A DNA stretch of 64,000 nucleotides from Pachyseris speciosa. Its lineage: Eukaryota; Cnidaria; Anthozoa; Scleractinia; Pachyseridae. The stretch spans positions 40,001 through 104,000 of the forward strand of contig JAEMWC010000048.1 in the NCBI GenBank assembly GCA_016490735.1, written 5' to 3'. Position numbers and translations under genes: made by a program. The notes under the pieces are model-generated. The model was given only the letters and a program-made list of their open reading frames with translations. It made no database searches and was not told the DNA's origin. The first letter of the stretch is position 1; each line of letters starts with the position of its first letter. This document shows, piece by piece, positions 35,101 through 47,300 of this stretch.

Positions 35101-37181
35101 TGAAGAAGCATTTACTTCAAAACAGATAGCCATGATATTCTTGCCCTTCAAAGAAACAATTTTTGCTGAGTGCATTTGGTGCAAATTTTGATTCATTTTC
35201 CACTGATACTTCGCAAAATTTTGGTACAAGCAAAACCAAAAGAATGTTATCAAAAAAGAAACTCCAAACTAAGATCCACCCACGGTGCAGAAACGGTAAA
35301 ACATCAAATAATTGAAGGCGTCGGTGCATAACCATCCTATGTCGAATTTTGGGTTGTTTTTCGATTTTGCTTGGATTTGTCTGAATTTCTGCATGTGAAC
35401 TACAATTCGATGGAAACACATTGTATGGTATTTTTTTGACTGATTCATCCAGAATCCAGAAATGCATTTTTTCTTACTAAGAAGATGTAATGCAACTTGC
35501 AAACCACTCCCATGGAAGGTTGGTTTCTTGGTGTACGTAAGAAAAAATGCATTTCTGGATTCTGGATGAATCAGTCAAAAAAATACCATACAATGTGTTT
35601 CCATCGAATTGCAGTTCACATGCAGAAATTCAGACAAATCCAAGCAAAATCGAAAAAACGACTCAAAATTCGACATAGGATGGTTATGCTCCGAGCCCTT
35701 CAATTCTAGCAACCAAGGCATAAAACACAACACTTTCAATCTACCTCTGCATTTTTACTTGCTTTAGTCATCAGGTGCCTTGCCCACTTGGAGGTATTTC
35801 TGTGCTTCAGTGACACACGTTCCTAAACACACCAGAGTTCATCGATTATTAAATGTTTTCCACATTCAAAACATATCTCAGACCAACCATAGCTTCTGAG
35901 CCATGACCAGCATTTCATTTTTGTGCTAGGTCACGCAGAGTATTTGTATGTCCTTTGCTATCAGACAAATGCTGGGTCTTTGGTACATGCATCAAGACTT
36001 GGAAAATTTATAACACAAAAATGGTCTCAGCAATCCAAGAGAATTGCATCTACTAAATTCTTGAAAGGGGAACAAAGAGTGTGTGAATTGATTGGAGAGA
36101 TGTTGAACTGTCACTTCAAATTTACCCAATTCACTTACGAGCATTTTTTTTCGCACAGCTATTCAACCAACACCCTAAAATCCACAGAGATAAAGACGTG
36201 TTGATATTGGGGGCTTTGAGGTTCCTCCAGTTCCAACCCATGGCTCAATAAATGTTAAATACTTGAAGGTTACACAACAGACAGAGTTGATTTCTCACCA
36301 TAGCTCTCAGTCTGTCAGCTTTTTCTAACTTCTCAGTTTCATCGTTATTCTCAGGCTCTTCCCCTTCTGCCATCTTAGCAGCTGCACGCATCTCAGCTTT
36401 TCTTTTCACCCGGTGATACCTAAAGAAATACCAGAGATTGTACCATGCCCATCCACTAATTCTTACCGGTATCACAATGGTAATCATTTTTTGATTTTCA
36501 ATAACAGAAAATTTTCTTTGATGGCATGACTTGTATTTTACACTTTTCTTTCAATCTTCAATGATGACAATGATAATGACTGATAATGATAATGACCAAT
36601 GTTTAACCAGGAGACACCCTATAACCAAATGAAAGTGATTTTCAGAGAGGTCCTGGAAAAATAAAAGTAACAATATGATTAAAAAAAATAAAAGCAAATC
36701 AGGTATTAAAAACTAACAATAAACAGTGATAAAATAAATTACGGTAATGATAAAAAGCCACTGAGAAATTCTCACACTTTATTTGACGTTTACTTCAACA
36801 CATACTTTTTGCTTTTGATTTTCTTCATTCTGCGACACTTGGCTTCATAATAGGACTGCAATGCTCTGAGCTTCTGAAGCTCATGCCTTCTTTCCTTTGC
36901 CTAGAGAATTCAAGAGGCAAGGGTTTGAGTCTCATTACAAATACTTCTAAAACAGGCAAAAATGAAAATCATTAGACCAGAGTTCACCGTTACAGTCTGC
37001 ATCTCTCAGGAGCCAAAATATACTCAACAGTTTCTTAAGAAACTTCATACGGTAATTCCAGTAAAATAGTCTCATCATTGAGATGCAGTACTTTCAAATA
37101 TGAGTACTATGACTTGTTTCATTTGCCCTACCAGCATGCAAAAGTTACTGTTCACTTCAGAGCTTTAAACACCAAGATTTG

Positions 37182-37260
<79 letters not shown>

Positions 37261-40200
37261 CAACTTTATGTAAAGAGGGTATACACGTAACAGCTTACGC
37301 TGATAAACCAGTGGCCCTCAAAAAGTAAAGTTAGTAAGTAATATGAGTACAAATCTAAAATTGAAAATTAGGACTACCGGTAGCCTAACAAAAGCAACTG
37401 AAACGAATATGGGTAAAATATGGGTATATACATATTTACAATAAAACCTCAAAAGAATTAATACCTTTGTAAGAATCAATAAAATAGTTTCTTAAGGCTT
37501 TTTTAAAAGAGGAGGTTCCAGATTCCACTAGACTTTTTGTCTTTTAATATTAGTTACTAACTTCCTCCAGGTCCATGGCCAGGAGAGCCTTCTCTTCTTC
37601 TTCAGTTAGCTCTTTGTTGTTCCGCTCAAGAACATGCGAACTTCCTCTGAGGACAGCTGCAACTTCTTCCTCTAAAGGAGTACGGGGCTGGGCAAATAAA
37701 GAAGAATGCAATAAGAAAAGAAAGAGTAATCATGCTTACTTTGCAAGCAAAATTCACAGGTTTCCTTTTAAGGTTGAACAGAGACACCGTATGTAATGGG
37801 TCAAGTTCTACATGCAACACAAGAGAGCTTAAGCAATGATGACAGCAACGGCAATGAGAACACCACCAAAAACAATAGGCTTAATGAGCAAAAACAATCA
37901 CTCTGCACGTGCATTTTACACCTTTGTGCATTTCTTTGTCGCCCTAATGTGAAATTACCAAATTTTAGGTTTTGTGGAGAAGTTGTGAGCGTATGACAGT
38001 GAACTCTTCTTTCTTTTTCTCAACTTTAACACTGGTTAGTTTGCCCACATTTAACAAGTTAAACAAGTTGGAAAAATCACGAAAGAGTTACAATAATGAG
38101 AAGTTACATTTGAAATGAGGTTTTCGTTGCCAGTGCCGTCATCGTTGCTTAAGCTTTCTACAGTTTTGTACACTGATGACCTGCCCCTCAAAAAATCATC
38201 TTCATCTCCCTTTCTCTCCTTTTCATTGTAATGACCAAGTTCAGACAAGTTAATCACTCTAAGAGAGAGAAACAAGAGTAACTTTCATGCAGTACTGGCC
38301 ATGTGTGTGTACTCTGATCACACATGGATGACATCAAGGTAAGAACAAAGAAGTATGCTACGAGCTGCAGGTAAGTAGCACAACTGATGTTCTAACCATG
38401 TTTTGCCATCCTCTGGTCGACACCAGAGTACACAAACACAGCCAAAAGGAATGTATTTGTTAGTCGTGGATACGCGAAGCGTTGGAACGAGTATTGTTAG
38501 GGGGCAGATTATGCAAATTTGTCACTCACTCAGATGTAAACAAATCGATATGTCAATGGCATACCAATAGATATCGATTTTCCAAAGTATTGCCGGAACA
38601 CCTCTATCGGCTTTCCGAAGTAATGTCTAAGGAGCAACAGTTGAACCGATGAACGGAATGAAAAAAGTAAAGTAACTTTATTTCAGCTCGGATCGAACGA
38701 ATAAACAGCAAAAAGAAAAGTCCGATCAAACAGCCAAACAGCGAAAGAAATTATAATCAATATTCCGTCACAAGCGCAGCTTCTCCTACGTTTATCCAAT
38801 TCACGATCTGTGGAAAAAATATATGAGCCATTCAACCCAAGATATTCCAAGTGTGCACAGGAATTGACGAGGGAAACTTTTCACACCAATATAGCTGCAT
38901 TCGCGAAACCATTTTCAGTGTTGGAAATAATATTCTAACGAAAACAATACAATCTAAAATTAAATTATTTTTAGGTGGCGCCATCGCGTCTAGCCACAAT
39001 GTAAACACAAGTTTGCTTTGAGAAATACTCTTCTTTTTAACTAAACGTGCCATTTTTTCAGTAAAAGTTGTGAATGAAACTTGTTTATTTTTATATCCAA
39101 AAGCATGGCGTCGATGGTTGTTTATGAAAACGACGGCAAATGTTGTATTTCCGACTGGCAGCAGAAAGTATAATTTGCATACGTCAAATTTCGGTTGCAT
39201 TCAACAGCTTTGTGTAACATTCTCGAAATACTGCAGTGTTTGGCTGGCTTCTTTTTGGCGAAATCGTCCTTTCACCTGATATTTATCCGACCATATGGAC
39301 AAGACAGAAACCTTTCAAAAGGAGCACATTTTTTAAAACTCCCACGATATCTCCCTGCCTCGATAATTTATTCAAACGCAAATATGTAATATGCACCCCG
39401 AGGTTAAATTGTGTTAAGCTCATGAACAATAAAATTGATGCTCAAAAGAGCTGGACGTTTCGGAACCCATTAAAAAGTTGTTGAAACACTTTCCAGAAAG
39501 AGTTGTCATGCATTAAAACTAGTTAAAACGCCGTTTTCTCGAGTCACCTTGGCTTAATTCTCCTTTTCAATCACATATCCACGACTTCTTCACAGTTGTA
39601 CTTTGATTTTTACTTTCTTCAGCTCATGACATTATTCATGCATAAGGGCTGAGTTGCTAGAAGCATGATTAGCACTTTGCCATTGGTTAAGATGTATTAA
39701 AACCTATAAGTTGTCATGGTATTTAACCCCGGTTAGCGCTACAGTAATCATGCTTCAAACAACTGGGCCCTGTACTTTAATCACAAACTCCCCTGGACCA
39801 ATCAAAATGCAAGGTTTACACCACTTACGATAGAAAATATATTTCAATTGACAGAATAGGTAATACATTGTTATTGAAGTGTCACTCCTAAAGTGGAGCT
39901 ACACTGTAAACAGTCCATTGAAAAACATGTCAAATAAAACAAGCTGCATATCAAGAACAGACCATGGTTTCCTTGAAATACAACTGTAAACTTTGGCTTG
40001 TTAGCTCATACATGTCTACCCTGTGAAACTGGCAACTGTTTCCCATGTACGTGTATACTATGAAACTGGCTAAAGGCTATCACAGTTTTCACTAAGTTTT
40101 GAAATAGCCATCTGAGCTAACTAAAGTAGGTGGCAACCTGATGAATTTTTGAATAATTTGAGTTAAAATGTGGACAAAGTAGGCGTCAGAAAGAGGTAAA

Positions 40201-43200
40201 TTCTGACAAAGTAGGCGGCAATTTTCACCAGTTGTCGACTTCTAATGAAACCCCTGGTTATCTACGTGGACCAAACTGGCACAGCTAAAAACATAAATGC
40301 AACATTTTGTTGCTGAATAAGGCACAAGGGGAGCAACCCCCTATGAAATGGGGTGGCTGCCCTTATGCCACACCCAACAACATTAACAAACTGGAGAGGT
40401 CTCTTCCAGGATAAAACCATGAGAAAAACTATGTACCTAAATACCTAACTACCTGTAATTATTATGTGGTCATTAATTTATTTCTGTGGTAAACTATCTG
40501 TAGTCTATGCCATGAAGAAAAGCAATACCCAAGAAAACTTTCTCAGCCTTGTATTTTGTAAAGCTCCCATAGTTGTTAACTAGTGGTTAGCCTTAAACTG
40601 CTATGAACAATGCTGCAAGTAACATCAAGCCCAATTCCCCTTACTAGCTCGGTCGGGTGACAGATGATGGCTAGATTTTGTATCCTTTACAGAATATAAA
40701 AAGTCAAGATTTGGTTTAAAAAGGTGCATTATGTCTCAAACAGGTGCAAACTAAAAAGATTTATTAATTAATAATAAAAGCAAAAAAACTATTTAAGGGC
40801 ACTTTAAGGGCCTGTTTACATGGAGGGAGGGTGCCCCGGCTAACCGAGCTACTCTGGGAGGGCCAACTTTTTATACGTTTCTTTAGAAAACACATTAAAG
40901 CGTTTACATGCTAGACAGGGTAGCCTGTCTTCCCGGGGCACACTGTCTACTTGCCCGGGGCACCCTTCTTGGCAGGCTAGCTTTTTGCCATGTAAATGGT
41001 TCGTGCCGGGTTATCTTGGCTAGCCGAGGTGAGAAGACCGTGAAAGCAGTGATAAATTTTAGGTCAACTTTTAAAGCTAACTGCCCCTGGTGACAACAAT
41101 CAAGTACCAGAGTGCAAAATAACGACCCTACACACTAAAAAGCGGTCACTAACAGAATGAGCGATCAACAAATTGAGCTTCCATTAAAAAAGATACCTTC
41201 ATCTGCCACCTTGTTTGCTGTTCTCACGGCCGATCTAAAAATAGCCCACTGACTATCCTGCCGAGGTGAGTTGCATGTACATGTAAAGGCGGGCTATGTT
41301 TCAACCCTCCTAGCCGAGTAACTCAGTTAGCCAGGGCACCCTCCCTCCATGTAAACAGGCCCTATTAAAGGTATGACACTACTTATCTTTGAAAAATGTT
41401 TCACAGCCCCACATTTTAAGAATGAAAAACATACATTATCATACAAAAAGCATGCATTACCTTGAAATTAACTGCTAGTCCTCTGATGGATGATGCCGGG
41501 GGTGCATGTGGTTGGAGAGGAAATGACAGATGCTCAGCCTGAGAAAACAAATCAATTGATACATTTTTAATACAGATACAGCTACATATTCATCCTCTCC
41601 CCGTCAGGGCTTTTTGGGGATAATTTACAACACTGGCCGTGGGACTATTACCAGAATGCTTGTGCAGTTTTACAATTAATGAAATAATGAGTGCCCCTGT
41701 AATGTAAATATCAAGTTAGAACAGACACTAGGAGTGGCCACTGCCACAGATTTGCCATGTTCCTAGTGGTTCTTTTATGTCCCACAGAGACAGATTAAGT
41801 GAAAGTACTATATGAGACAGGATCTACAGTTTATCGTCCTTATCCAAGAAGACTAAAAAGTCTAACTATTTGTAGATGCAAAATTTGCAAAGGTAGCACT
41901 TTCTCCTCAGTTATTTAAAGACCCTGAGTGGTCCGGCTGGGGTTTAAACCCAGTGCTCTACCAACTGAGCTAACCAGTTGGAAAAGAGGAAAAAAATTCA
42001 AACAGAGTTCACTAAACAGCTGTCCATGGCTGCTAATGCTTGGGCTCAATCTTTGATTTGGTAGATAAGGGGTAATGCCCGCTACCATGTGGCCTTCATT
42101 TGTGCCCTAAGAGTGGCTTCAGCTTACCAGATCACATTAATTTGTGAGGTATCCTTGTCACTCCAGCCACATCCCATAAGCTTTACATGTTCATTGCTTG
42201 TTTTATTCACATGTGGGTACTCGAGCCTGAGCATTAGCTATGCCATGCTGATAAGGCCTAACAAGGCCGAAATAGCTGTCCGTGACTGCTAATGCTTGGG
42301 CTCAATCTTTGATTTGATAGATTTAAGGGGTAATGCCCACTAAGATGTGACCTTAGTGCCCTAAGAATGGCTTCAGCTTACCAGATCACATTAATTTGTG
42401 AGGTATCCTTGTCACCCCAGCCACATCTCACAAGCTTTACATTTTCGTCATGTAAATGAGTTACATTTAAAAAAGAAGCGGAACCACATTCTTAAATTTG
42501 TTACCTCTCTGTTCTTCTTAACAGTTGGTGCCCACTTTTCAATATCCTTTTTGGTTTGGCCATATGCAATGACACGCTGAATCTAAAAGCAGGGGAGGCA
42601 AATTAATAGACAACATTATATTGTGATTAACATTTTACATGCTCGAAAGGGTGCTAAATGTTCAAGGGCAGTGATTGTTCAAGTCAATTTTGGAGGGCAG
42701 TTACCTGCACATTGTACTTCAAAAAAAGGCATATTTCCTCAAGAGGGACAACTATTTTTAAGTGAATGCCATTTCTGGAGAATACGTGTACATGACCGTA
42801 GTATTTTTATTAGTTACCTTTTGTGCCTCAGGCTTTGTCAGGGGAACATCAAGGGTGCCTGAATTCCTCTGCAAACTATCCTGAAATATTGAAAAAGGAA
42901 CACACTGGCATTATCACATACCGTAAAAGCTCTATTAAGCCCCCGGGGGGCTTATTTAATTTCAGTCCTTATTAACATTAATGGGGGGGGGGGGCTTACT
43001 GGAGAGGGGGGCTTAATAGAGAGGGGGGCATAGTTTCTTTATAAATCTCAAACGACTGCAGTAAAACTTTTTTATTTAATACCGAGCAGGAAACAGTATT
43101 CATGTGTTTTATTGTATATTTGTTTCAAAACAAACCAACTGGGTTGCCGGCCATGTCTTTCATCAGAGGAAATACTGTAGGAGGGAATAATTACAAAATC

Positions 43201-44318
43201 TCATGACTTTGTCCCAAAAGGGAAGGGGGGGCTTATTAAGAAAACCGACTCACAAACAGGGGGCTTATTAGAGAGGGGGAATTAAAAGAAGAGGGGGGAC
43301 TCAATAGAGCTTTTACGGTAAATATAACACCAGCATTTACTTGAAAAATAACAGTTGTTGTAGGTGTTCAATAGACATAAATAGCAGAGTCTGGCTTTAT
43401 TTCTCTGGAATTTCTGGTACAATGACAGTCATTTAGAACTTCCAACAGTCAAAAAAATTGCGTTCACAACTGCGAGGATCATTCTTCATTTGAACTCTTA
43501 ACTACAAGCTACAATTAATTTTTTTCCCAAACATTTGGTAATAATTAACAGATAGTGTTATCTATATCATGCAGTAGTAACTGTTTTACGTGTAGGTTTA
43601 AAATTGTCACCATGATTTATTTTTAATAATATTTTCATTCCAATAACAAGGGGGCTACAAAACTAAAGGGAAACAATGCAGTTTAAGTTTGTTACTACTG
43701 CTGCTATCATCATCATCTCCATAACTACTACATGTATATATATGGCCATCACTGCCACCAATATCCTGCATACAACAGGTAGTTGATAAATCGCAACTGT
43801 TAATGTGAAGAAACTGGTAGCCTTCAACTGCAACTGCCCAGATGAAATTGACATGCAGCTAATTAATGAATGAATTAATTAATTAATTGGTTGATTGATT
43901 GATTAATTAATGCAGCTAATATAATGTAATACTTTAGCATATAATGGTTGTTTACCATTTACCAAAAAAATCCGGAAATTTCGGTTGGAATGTAAATGGA
44001 AAGCCTATTTTGGTCTTCCCAAACGGAAAATTTCCGGGGAAAACGGAATTTCTTGAAAGGTAGTCCAAAATTCCCAAACAGAATTTCCAAATGGAAATGT
44101 GCGTTCCAATTGCTCATTTCTACCAGTTCCAGGGCTTTCGGCTTGGATCACTCTGTAAACCTGACCGTTGGAAATGTTTGTGTAAATGGAACACGCGCGT
44201 TCCGTGGAAATTTTCATTTGGGTATGTGATACGTACCATTTACTGCAACCGTCGACCAACCGGTTTTCCCGTGTAAATGGTAAACAACCAATGTTTAACC
44301 CTTTACTCCCCAAGAGTG

Positions 44319-44365
<47 letters not shown>

Positions 44366-47300
44366 AGGGAGACCCCTTAGGGGTTAAAGGGTTAAAAAAC
44401 TATCTCCCTTAATGTTTATTTATTACTAATACCCACTTAGATTATCTGAATAGATGCTATATGTGGGTTGTTTAAATTGTCTATATATTTGATGGAAATG
44501 AAGTATAGTAGTACCAATTTTTTCTTGAGATTCCCATGTTCACTGCTCTTCGTCAATGACCCAATGAGATCACTTAACTCAACTTGCTGGTCACTACCTG
44601 CAAGAAATGAAAAATGTCCAATTTATTGCATTCTTCATGGCTATCAGTTGTCAAGAGCTGGCTACAATGGACAGTAACATGTTATAGTGAGATTAACCAG
44701 ACGCTCAAAGTTGAACGAAGGCTAAATTCAAAGAAAAAACTAGAATTGGAGACTTTTTTAGCTTAAGGGTACACGTACTTCCCTCATGACAGAGCTTCTT
44801 CAAAGCTTGAAATTAGCCCTGAGTAGTCAAGAACAACTTTCTATCCATAAAGATCGCATTCAGTTGAAGGAAGGTTATTGATAATTTCAAATCAAGACCA
44901 AAGACAAAAGAGTTTGAGTAAAATACATTCTTCTATAGTGCAGCCCTGTCAAAATGTTTTGAAGTAGTGAGCACAATAGCTGGATTAGTAGACAGTAACT
45001 ATCAGCCACCCTTGCCTGCTAGAGAACTAACAGTGAAGTCCAAGTATGAAGCAAGGGGCAAATAATAGACTATATGTGGCAAATTTGCCAGCTGCCAGCA
45101 CATTTTGACATGGCTGATAGCTGGCTTACTTTACAAGATTTTGAGACAATATGAAAGAAATATCGGATTTACGCTGTACCTTTCACATCACTTAAATGAA
45201 ACTCTGAGACTGTCTCGTTTGGTTCTGATCTTTGCTGTGATATCTTTGGTCTAATGAGAGATGTTGCACACATATTAGTTTACATCAATAACATAAGTTT
45301 GTAACACAAGCATATGCATCATGGAAGCAATCACTTGTAGAACACTATCAATGAAAGACCCCCAGAAAGAACTGCCCAAGCCGAAGATGAACAACAAATC
45401 ATAAGTTAAAATAGCAAACTCAAGTTCAACACATTTCCATGAGCTCCATAACTACACATCATTGGTCTGGGAGCTTAAAATTCAAACTTCAAAATTGATA
45501 AATTAACATTTTTAGTAGTAAGTTAATGCTCTTTTTCTGATAAAAGTTCATTATCTACGAAATGCTGGTATTGCAATAGACCTCCCTCTCTAACATACAC
45601 CTTGTCTTCACTTTTAGCTTACAAGGCTGTATTCTAAGAAAAATTTTTGGGAGCCCAAAACTCTGAACTCCTGAAATCCAGGATGCTCAGCATAGTAATT
45701 TTGTACAAAACCTAAGATTTCCTTGTCGCCCAAAGGCAGACATACCAGTACACTGTAAGTCACTGGGTGCTGCTAGAGCATAGCCCTGACTTAATTATAT
45801 GACATGCATGATGATTTCAGGGGCATGAAGCATAAAAATCCTGTCTCAGTGTGAATTTTGTCTTTGCAATCTGAGGTGATTTTCACAGATCATTTGCTGA
45901 CTTGCTCCCAACCCAATCATGTGAAACCTAATCTCCTAGCCCTGCTTCACTTTAAGAGTACTCAACGGCAACTGACCTTTTCTTCCCACTAGATGACAAA
46001 GAAGTGATTTCCTTAAGAAGGTTTTCATGCTTCTCTTCATCTCCACTGTCTTGCTGCACAAACAAAGAAAACAAGATTTCTCTCTAGCTCCATTTAACTC
46101 TATTATCTCTGGAACAAGATTTTGGCTTTCTGCAGGCTTTTGTATTTCGAGTTAAATTTTCAATTCCTCTGGAAAGACTAATTTAAGCTCATACAGTGAA
46201 AAAAAAAAACAACCAATAATTACCATTTCACTTAACTAATCATTTAACGTCAAATAGAAAAGTAACTTCGATTTTTTTGGTATTACTTGCTTTTTACCTG
46301 TGCAGTCCCATAAAAATGCAGGTCACAGCCTCCCGCATAATACAACTGTTACACCTACCTGTGCAACTGATCAAGTAACTTTATTATGCAAAATGAAGTG
46401 CTTGTACATACATGCAGGTGTGTGCCAATGTGTTGGCATGTGACAGTGCATGTGATTGAATTTGCAAATCATTGTATGTGCAACACAACATGAATGCCAT
46501 GAACAGGAATGGCACATATGACACCAGGCACCGCGCAGGGGGAGGGGCTGGAGGGGGGCTTAACACCCCCCCCCCCCCCCCCCAACCCACCCAACCACTT
46601 TTCAAAAGGAAAAGGCAAGTGATACTAAAAAAAAAATCGAAGTTACTATGTCTTATTTATTTAACATTTTACCGAAAACTAACTATAGGTGGTTTTCACG
46701 TTACGCCATCGCCGCCATGCTGGTGGACGTCAACAATAGATCTCTCATTAGCTCCTTTTGTTCATCCACCAGCATTTGTTAGTTTCACCATTGTTATCTG
46801 AGTCTCTAGAGATTGGCTGCAAACCACCTATTCTTGTTTTAAAACACCTCTTTTTTGTTTCACCACACCATGTTAGTTTTAAATGCATTTCCAGTCACTT
46901 CAGAGGACTTTATATGTAAAAATTTTCCGGGGAAACATGCCCCCGGATCCCCCAATTGACTGACGCTAACGCGTTCGAAGCGAGCCCCCCCAGTTGCAAA
47001 CTTGCTGCGCGGGCCCTGGACACGTTTACATTTTCTTTTTGCGGTTGATATTTTTCTCTAATGTAAAACACCATTTCTTTGGCTGTTATTCGACGGTATG
47101 ATGGACAAGCCTTAAAATAGTGTAAGTTGTTTAACTCTCTAAACAAGAGGAGATGTCACACGCACGTGGTCAAACTGCAGCATGTCAAAACAGCGTTAAT
47201 CGCTCGGAAACCACATATGACCAACCATTTAAAGAATTAAGAGACGGACTAAACATTTGAATCGGTAATTTTTCCGTAAGGTCAACGCCACAACAATATT

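Noticed and set aside
37183..37260. CRISPR-like or functional tandem array
   Set aside because: It is a plain AAT microsatellite without spacers.
38051..38275. Extra UTP14 exon
   Set aside because: Exons 7 and 8 join in phase 0 and match the family across the junction. This frame has no similarity and would interrupt a conserved stretch.
41950..41990. tRNA gene
   Set aside because: The A box and a B-box-like word are adjacent with no room for a full cloverleaf, and a known-style SINE body follows.
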